Below are positions 1-9,000 of a stretch of 10,293 bases of DNA, piece after piece (the stretch's first letter is position 1; every line of letters begins with the position of its first letter). A model generated the notes under the pieces. It ran no database searches. It had not been told where the DNA came from and saw nothing but the letters and a program-made list of their open reading frames with translations. Origin of the DNA: Thermoflexus sp. (GTDB lineage: Bacteria; Chloroflexota; Anaerolineae; B4-G1; DUEL01). The position numbers and the translations under genes were made by a program. The stretch is taken from the NCBI GenBank assembly GCA_028276215.1, contig JAPYWT010000048.1:1-10293 (forward strand), written 5' to 3'.

Positions 1-3000
1 CATCATCAGCCTGATTGACGCCGTGATCTCCATGATATGCGCGGCAGCCGGCTGGGAAGGAAAGTATGCCGAGGCCTTCTGCGGCGGGATTTCGGGACTG
101 CTGGCCAACTACTTTACCCCCTACGGATATAACACGATGGTGGACCTCGCTGAAGAGGGGCGACTTCAATTCACCCCCTTTGACTACACCTTCCTCCATC
201 CCGAAAAAGGCATCGCCGTCGGCAATGAACTCGCCCTCACGGTTACCCTGACCAACACCCTGCAGTTCACCACCTTCCCACCCGACTGGAAGGCGCTGGC
301 CTACTTCTGGCAATGGAATGAAGCGGTGCTGCGCTGGTCCGCCTTTGCCTACCGCTGGCAGAGCACCCCGCAGGATATTCATCAGAGCGTTGACTTTGCT
401 TCACAATCCGGCCTCTGGGAAAAGGGACAGTGGACCCGGCGTTTCCCGTTCCTGACGCACGACCTCTACGCCCGCTTCTCCCCAACGGGGGATAACGCGC
501 CCCTGCTCCAGGCCGGCATCAATCAGCCGCTGCAGTTGTTCCTGGCCGAAGGCTACGCGCTGCCGGCTCAGGAGTGCATCATCATCCCCTACATTCCCCC
601 GGTCCTGATTCCGGTGTGTTGGGTGCGTGCCGAAAAGGGTACGCAACACACCGACCTGGGCCAACTGTTCGCCTTTGATGTCTTCCCGGCCACCCTGGAT
701 GAGTTCTATCAGGCCACGCCCAAAAACGGCGGCTACAGCCTGGCCTGGGGACAGGCCGGGGACGTGACCTTCCTCCGCCAGAGAGACTTTGACGGCGACG
801 GCCTGCGCAACACGGCCGACGGCGGCGCGGATCCGGATGACAGCCGCTGGGACACCGACGGCGATGGCCTTTCCGACCTGTACGAGTTGCAGCATCGCAG
901 CGACCCGGCGCGCTCCGACACCGACGGCGACGGGCTGGACGATCACGCAGAGACCCGACTGGGCACCGACCCCACCCGCAAAGATACCGACGGCGACGGG
1001 CTGACGGATAAGGAAGAGGTGGACGGCTGGGAGTTTGTGTATGCCGTTGACGCGGGAGGCAACCCGATTCGCACCTGGGTCACCTCAGACCCGCTCGACC
1101 CCGACACCGATGGCGATGGGCTGCCGGACTTGAAGGAAAAGGCGTTCGGCCTCAACCCGCGCGTGGTCTCGGACCCGAACGTGCTGGGGCTGGAGGCCAG
1201 GGTGGCAGAAGTTAGGGTCACGCACAACCCGAACGATCTCATCGTTCGCGGGGGCGACACCCTGCGCTATACGGCCACAGTAGAAAACAAACTGGACAAT
1301 CGCTTTGCCCAGGGGCTATTTTCGCTCAACAGTTCGGCCCCCACGGTGCTCAACACAGCCGGTGTGCCGCCCGTCCAGTTCGTGCTGCCGCCGCGCGCTC
1401 AGACGACCATGTCCGGTACGCTGAGCGTGCCCCTCACGTCCGCCTCGCAGCCGGTCAGCCTGACGCAGGTGGCCGGCGCGCTCATCGCCGACTGGCGCCA
1501 GCAGTCCAACTTTGCCGAGATGTGGCTGCGCCTGGAAGAAAGCGCCGCCGCCACGCAGTTTGTGGACAGCAGCGGCAGCCTGCCGCCGCGCAACGCTTCT
1601 TGCTCCGGCGCCACCTGCCCGACCAGCGGCGTTGCCGGCTACCTGGGCAGTGGCGTGCGCTTTGACGGCTCAGATGACCGCCTGGTCGTTCCAGATTCGC
1701 CCGGCTTTGACTTTGGCACGGGCGGCCTGGCGATTGCGCTGTGGGTCAACAAGAGCAACACAGCGCGCGGCACCCTGTTCAGTTGGCGCAACGCGCAAGA
1801 CGCCCTGGAGATTTACCTGGATAACACCACGCTCAAGGTTGATGTGGGCGTCAATGGGAGTATTGCGACAGTCATCCCCAACGGCGGCACGGTCGGATTG
1901 AACGATTGGCATCACGTGGCCGTCGTCCGCGATGCGGGGGGCACATGGTTCACCTACATAGACGGCGTAGTGCGCGGTTATGGCACCAGCGGCGCCGATC
2001 TGAATCAGATAGACCCCGGCACGCCCATCTGGCTCGGCGCGCGCAACAATAACGGCGCGCCCGCGTCCGCGCTCAACGGCTCGCTGGACGAGGTGTACAT
2101 CTTCCGGCGCGCGCTGATGCCGGAAGAAGTGGCCGCACTCTACGGTCGCCCCGTCCTGCGATTGCAAATGGAGGGGCCGCACCTTTACGCCGATTCGTCG
2201 GGCTTTAACAACCCTGCCATTTGCTCCAACGCTTTATGCCCAAGCGCGCCCGGAGTTACAGGCAATGCGGCTCGCTTTGACGGGAGAGACTACCTGGTCG
2301 TCCCGTACAAGTACCCTTCATCCAGCCTGAACCTGAGCAACGGCAAATTTACCATCGCGGCGTGGGTCTATCCCGCAACGACAGGCGATAGAGCGTATGA
2401 CGATCACGTGCAGGGCATCTGGGGTCAGTACACCGGCGCTACCGACACCAGCCTGGGCAGCGACGCCAACTACTCCCTGCCCACGCTGTTCAGGATAGGG
2501 AGCACGCTTCGTTTTGGCTTTGGCGACGGCCTGAACTGGAAGCGCTGCGATTTCGCCAACGTGCTGACCCTGAACGCCTGGAATCACGTGGCCGTCACCT
2601 ACGATGCCAGCCGGGCGTCGCTCTATGTGAACGGCGCGCTGGCGGGAAACTGCGCCATGACCGGTGCGCCCCGCATCGGCGATTTCTACATCGGCCGCGT
2701 CAGCACCAAAGGCTCAATCTACCTGCGGGATTTTTACTGCGCGAATGAGGGCGACGGTTCAGGCACGGCCGAAGTCTGCATGGCGTGGAATGACACGGAC
2801 GAAAACTCTACCTGGGGGAGATGGGACGTCGTAGATAAAGCCATCACCTACACCATCAACCTCCGCCGTTACTTTGATGAAAAAGGCAAGTTACACATGT
2901 GGGAAGATGATGGCGGCACCCGTTGTGGCAGCAACTCGGATGATGGGGACGATGAGTTGGGCACCTGGACCTTTGACTGGACCATGCCCACCCGGCAGAC

Positions 3001-6000
3001 GCTTGACTATGGCTATAGTGGCGACGGCTCCGGGACAATCCACTTAGGCACCCCGTCAGAGTCGGCCATCTTCAACCCCTCCATTCCCTTCCGCGGACGG
3101 GTGGACGAACTGATCATCTACAAACGAGCGCTGGACGCCGCCGAGGTCAACGAACTGTACCTTTCGGCCTTCGCCGCGCTCCACCTGCCGCTGGACGACG
3201 CCCCCGGCACAAACAGCCTGGAAAACGCGGTGGACCTGAGCAAGCAGAGCAACGCCACCTGTTCCGGCTCCGCCTGCCCCACCACGGGCGTCAGCGGGCG
3301 CATCAACCAGGCCGCTCTGTTCGACGGCGTGGACGATGGACTTTACACGCAGGTCCGCATTGAGCAATCCAGTGCCCAGGCGGCAGCGCGCGGTACCACG
3401 CTGATGGCCTGGGTCTATCCCACCAGCGCCAGCGCCGGGTTTCACCAGGTGCTCAGCAGCGACAACGGTGGCTACGACTGGTCGCTGCTGCGCATTGGCG
3501 ACCGCTGGGCCGTGTTCAATGGCACGGACACCAATGCCTTAGTAACCAATGCGAACGTAGACGTGAACCGCTGGCAGCACATCGCGGTGGTGTTCTTGCC
3601 CGGCTTCGGCACGTTTTTCTACAAGAACGGCGCTCTCGTCCAACAGTGGGGCACGCTCAGTTATGATAGCAGCACCAACCCGGTTGCGGTGGGGCGCAAC
3701 CCCCGCGGCGGCGAATACTTTGACGGCCGCATAGACGACGTGCGCATCTTTAACACCGCGCTGAGCGCCGCTGAGGTCCAGCGCATGTTCCGCGCCGCGC
3801 CCGTCTTCCAGATGCACCTGGACGACCCGCTCGGCGCGACCACGTTCCGCGACGACGCCAACGGCAACAACGGCACGTGCAGCGGCAATGCCTGCCCCAC
3901 CGTCGGCGAGGCCATCCGCGGTCAGATCGGCACCGCCGCCGCGTTTGATGGCGTGAACGATGAGGTCACCGTCGCCGACAACGCGCTGCTTGACCTGTCC
4001 CAATTCACCCTCGGCGCGTGGGTCATGCCCACCGTCGTCAGGAGTGGGGCGCAGGTGCTCGTGGACAAAGGCAGCAACTACCGCATGTTCATCAGCCCGG
4101 GCGGCATGACGGCGACGCTGTCCTTCCAGGCTCCTTGCGGTTCAACGCGAACCGTCAACGCCCAGGCGCCCCTGATGCAGAACCAGTGGAACCACGTGAT
4201 GGCGACCTATGACGGGACGACGGCCCGGCTGTACGTCAACGGCTACGAGCAAGGCCGTCTGGCCGTCAGCGGCCCGGCGTGCGTGAATACTCAACCCCTG
4301 CGCCTCGGCAGCGGCTTTGCCGGCCGTCTGGATGAGGTGACGCTCTACGACCACGCTCTGTCTCCCTTTGAGGTGCGCGACCTCTTCCGCTACCAGGCCA
4401 GGTGGGGCGAATCGCGCTACAGCCAGAACATCCTGGTGGACAATGACATCCCCTTTTCCACGCTGCGCTCGTACAACCCCGCGTTCCCCTATCTGCAGAA
4501 TCGGGATTACATGATGCACGTAGAGGCCCACGAGTCCACCTCGGCCATCGCCGGGGTCGAGTTGGGCGTTAAGAAAGATGGACAGGCCAACTATACGTGG
4601 AGAGTGGCTCCGCCATGCCTGGACGCGGCGGGCGGCGCCGCCTTTTGCCCCACCTTCACGCCTTCCGGCGAGGGGCGCTACCTGCTCCAGACCCGCGCCA
4701 CCGACGTCGTCTCGCACACCGAGGCGCCCACGCGCACCTACACCCTCTACGTGGACAGCACGCCGCCCCAGGTGAAGTTTGATCGCCTGGAAGCCAATCC
4801 CTTCCTCACCGCCACGCCGCACCCCAGCCAGCGCGACGTCTGGCTCGTCCACCTGAGCGGGAGTATCGCCGACCCGGCTCTCCCCGGCGGCTACGCGGGC
4901 AGCGGCGTGCAGACCGACACCGTGCGCGTGTCGCTCTCCAGGATCACCCGCTGGGCCGGGAATGATTCCACCACCGCGCCGGTGCGGCCCGGTGACCAAC
5001 TGGCGACGGTCAGCGGCAACACGTGGACGATAGACTATCAGATTTGGGACCCACAGCCCAGCGGCATCTACAGCCTCACGGTCCAGGCCGCCGACCGGGC
5101 CGGCAACCAGCGCGCCACCCGGTGGGAGGAGAATTACGGCGGCAGTCCTCCGGTCATCGTCCCACGCGTCTTTGAACTGGATGCTACCCCGCCCGCCACC
5201 AACCTGGAGGTCGGCGTGCCGGCCCTGCTGACCGAAACGGCCTGGCTGCGCGGCAATGCGACCGACGACCCGGTTCCGGTGGTCGTGACCTACACCGTCG
5301 GCAGCGATAGCGGCGAGACCGGCGTATCCATCTATTGCGGCGACCCGGCTCAAGAAATATTGCACCACGCAGCAGTGTACACGCAGTCGGCCAGCGCCGA
5401 ATGGAGCGGTCTGGCCTCGCGGAACGACGATTGCTGGGTGAGCATCACCAATACCATTGGCGCCAACGTGGTCACCGGCACCGCGCGCGTGTGCGGCGAA
5501 GCGGTGGCAGGTTGGACCCCCAGCGCCGGCGCCAGCGCGCTGATCCAGTTCAACGTCCGCTCGGATGCCTGCGGGCCTTACTACCACACGGCCGGTGTGT
5601 GCCAGGTGCAGACGGAATTCGTCCCCAACGCACCCGGCTCGACCTACCTCAACGAACCCCTGCCGGCCGGCACGGCGCTCTATGTGCCGTTTGAGGACCA
5701 GCCGGATGTCAACGGGACCCTGCGCTTCCAGGACCTGGGCGAGAACCGCCTGACCGGCAGTTGCCAGGGCAATGGATGCCCGGACGTCGGCGCAACCGGT
5801 CACCCCGGCAACGCCGCGCGCTTTGATTACCGCCAGGGTGATTCCGTGCGCTTTGACAATTTCGGCGCGTTCACCACCACGACGGTCGCCGCCTGGGTTT
5901 GGCTCCCCTACTACACACCCGGCCGCCAGGTCATCGTGGCCTACAAGGATAACCGCTCCTGGAGCAGCGGCTGCGGCGCGGCGCTCGCGCTGAATGAAAC

Positions 6001-9000
6001 CGGCAGACAATATATCGGCTTCACCGTCTATGTGGAGGGTATGCCGCCGCAGTATCTCCAGGCACCCCGTTGGATCCCGCTCAACACCTGGGCGCACCTG
6101 ACCGGCACGTATGACGGCCAGACCATCCGCCTCTACCTCAATGGACAAGAGGTCGCCAGCCGACCGGCGCCCGGCGGAATGCGGCAGTGCAACGGCCCTA
6201 CCACCATCGGCAGCAACCTGCGGCAGGACGGGGACTTTTTCCCGGGCATCATTGACGAGGTATACGTCCTGGACCATGCCCTCTCGGCGGACGAGGTCAG
6301 GGCGCTGTACCGGGGCAGCGGGCCGCTGCTGGCGCTGCCGTTTGACCAGGCGTGGGTGGTGACGGGCACACTCCTGAACGACGACTCCGGCTGGGGGCGG
6401 CAGGCCGTGCTGAACAGTGGCGCAGGCGATGCCGTCAACAAGGCCGTGCCTGGCGCGGTCGGCCCGTATGCGCTGAAACTGGACGGCATAGACGATCGCG
6501 TCCCGGTGTCCGATAGCCTCCCCCTGGCCGACACGTCCTTCACCGTCGCCTTCTGGGCCAAACGGGACGGGCCTGGCCAGTACGACATAGCGCTCTCCCA
6601 GGGCCGCGCCAGCCCCGATAGAGGGTTCCACATGGGATTCCGCAACAACAACCGCTTCACCTGCGCCTTCTACGGGGACGACCTTGACACGCCGGACGCC
6701 TACCCCGATACCGACTGGCACCACTGGACCTGCACCTACCAGGCCGCCAGCAGGACCCGCACCCTCTACCGGGACGGGGTCCAGGTGGCGCAGGATGTGG
6801 CCCGTGCGCCCTACCAGGGGACCGGTCCGGTGACGATCGGCCAGGCCTTTTTTGGGGATTCCTTCGCCGGCGCGCTGGACGACGTGCGCATCTATCCGCG
6901 CGCGCTCTCGGCGACCGAAATCCATGCGCTGGCCGCCGGCGGCTGGCAGGCCGCCAGCCTGATCGGCACAGGCACAAGACTGGCCGTGTGGGACGCACAG
7001 CCTCCGTCCGGCCTTGAGGGTTCGTATCGCTTTGACGTGCGCGGCGAGGACTGCTATGGCCTGGTGGACACCTCCGTGCGCCGCCAGGGCGTCTGGCGCG
7101 GCGAGGTGGACACCCTGGCCCCGCGCGTCACGCTCACCCGCACGCTGCGCAACGGCCGGCTGTACTACACCGCCACCGCCACCGACTACAACCTGAGCGA
7201 AACCGGCTTTGCCTCTCCCTGTGGCATGGGCGTGATCAGCGAACGCGAGCCGTTCGCGTCGCCCTGGTACCTGGCGCTGGTGGGACCGACCGCCACCGGC
7301 AACGACCGGCTCTACCGGCTGACGGCGTCCTGCGCCATGCAGGCACAGCCTTCCCTGACGGAGGTTGGCGCCTACGATACGCCGGGCCTGGCGCAGGGCG
7401 TGGCCATCTCCGGCACCTACGCCTACGTCGCCGACGGCTACGGCGGCCTGCGCGTGGTGGACATCGCCAATCCGCAGCAGTTACGCCCGACCGGCGTCTA
7501 CACGCTCCCCGCCGACTCCCAGGCCGTGGATGTGGCCCTTTCCGGCCATTACGCCTTCGTGGTGGTCAACGGCCCGTCCGGCGGCTGGCTGTTGGTGCTC
7601 GACGTGGCCGACCCGACGCAGCCGCGCTACGCGGGGGACTATGGCGTCGCTGAAACGGAAATGCGCCACGGTATCACCATCGGCGGCGATGCGGGCTATG
7701 TGTACGTCCCCGCCACCACGGATTGGGGAAACTGGATCGTGTTGATCCTCACCGCCACGCCTGTTCCCGAATTCGTGGGGTATATCTACACCGAAGACCA
7801 GCCCCACGGGATTGCCGCGGTCGGCGACCGGCTTTACGTGACCGAGGACGGCGGCAATGTGCTGCGCATTTTCCGCTATACCCCGCCTGAGGGAGACGAA
7901 CTGGGCAGTTACAGCCTGCCGGCGCGGGGCTGGGATGTCGCCGTCTCCGGCAGTTACGCCTACGTGGCCAACGACACGGCCGGCCTGCAAATCCTCAACG
8001 TCTCCGAGCCGGCGACGCCCACCCTGGTGGCCACGCTGGATACGCCCGGCCTGGCCCGCGCCGTCGCGCTTTCCGGCACGCACGTCCTGGTGGCCGACAG
8101 CCTCAACGGCCTGCAGATCATAGACGCTTCCCAGCCCGCCTTCCCGCAGGTCGTCGGCGCTGTGGATACGCCCGGCCAGGCGGTAGACCTGGCACTCACC
8201 CCCGGCTACGCTTACGTGGCCGACGAAAGCGGCGGCCTGCGCGCCATCGGCCTGACCCCCGCCCCGGCGGAACTGGTGAGGGCCTGCGACTCGGCCGGCC
8301 ATTGCACAACGGTAGTCGGTACCACCTCATCCCTGTTCCTGGCGGAGAGCACCGCCCGCGTCTCGCTGCTGAACGTCCCGCCCGTGCTGGACGACCTCAC
8401 CCCCTTCGCCATCCAGGGCGAGGCTGTGGCCTCCGCTTCCTCCCTGCAGGCGCTGACGGTCACCGTGGACGGCGGCCTCTTCTACACCGCCACCTGGCCC
8501 AGCGACACGCTCACCCAGACGCTCTGGAGCGCGCCGGACTGGACCCCGACCGAAGGGCCGCACCAGGTCGCGGTGACCCTGACGACCTGGAGTGGCGACG
8601 TGGCCGTGGACGTGGCCGACGTCATCGTGGACACCCTCCCGCCAGCCATCAGCATCGCGCCCACCGTGCTGACCACCACGCACTACCATCCGCCGCTGCT
8701 CAACCTGACCGGCCTGGTCACCGACGTGGCCAGCCTGCCGGACGTGGTCTGGCGCGTCGGGGGCGGCGACTGGCGGCCGGCGGCGGTGGTGAGCAACAAC
8801 TGGACCGGCGGCTGGTACCTGCCGGGCGACACGCCCGACGGGACGCCCTACGCCGTCACGGCGCAGGCGACGGACATCGCCGGACACACGGCGCTGGTGA
8901 CGCAGACCGTCATCGTGGACCTGACGCCGCCCGCGCCGGTGACGCTCACGCTCCACAGCCCCGGCGGCCTCCTGGAGCCCGGCGCGACGCTGCGCGAGCC

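Noticed and set aside
32..34. An in-frame ATG as the gene start
   Set aside because: The frame is open upstream to the window edge and there is no purine-rich ribosome binding site before it. The following residues do not form a signal peptide. The start is probably outside the window.
401..946. A 181-codon antisense open frame over the TSP3 repeats
   Set aside because: Complement of the Asp-Gly-rich sense repeats in the same register. It lacks any domain, and the sense strand has an unambiguous calcium-repeat signature.
785..1123. The evenly spaced gac-ggc-gac repeats as a CRISPR or non-coding satellite
   Set aside because: The 66-base spacing is a whole number of codons, and the units translate to DxDGDGL calcium motifs in the main frame; no CRISPR-like identical direct repeats with unique spacers exist.
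4142..6925. A 927-codon antisense open frame
   Set aside because: It shares codon boundaries with the sense frame (starts congruent to 2 modulo 3), so it can only be stopped where the sense strand uses TTA, CTA or TCA, which are rare in this high-GC gene. Its end at 4142 is exactly a sense TCA codon. Its translation shows no recognisable domain, whereas the sense strand encodes LamG and Ig-like motifs throughout.
1520..6946. Recent tandem duplication of LamG domains at the DNA level
   Set aside because: The six copies share protein motifs but no long identical DNA blocks are visible, and loops differ in length. They are old paralogous domains.
7481..8302. A 273-codon antisense open frame over the propeller
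   Set aside because: Again aligned with sense codons; its stop is the sense TTA at 7481. The repeated look of its translation comes from the LVIVD repeats on the other strand.
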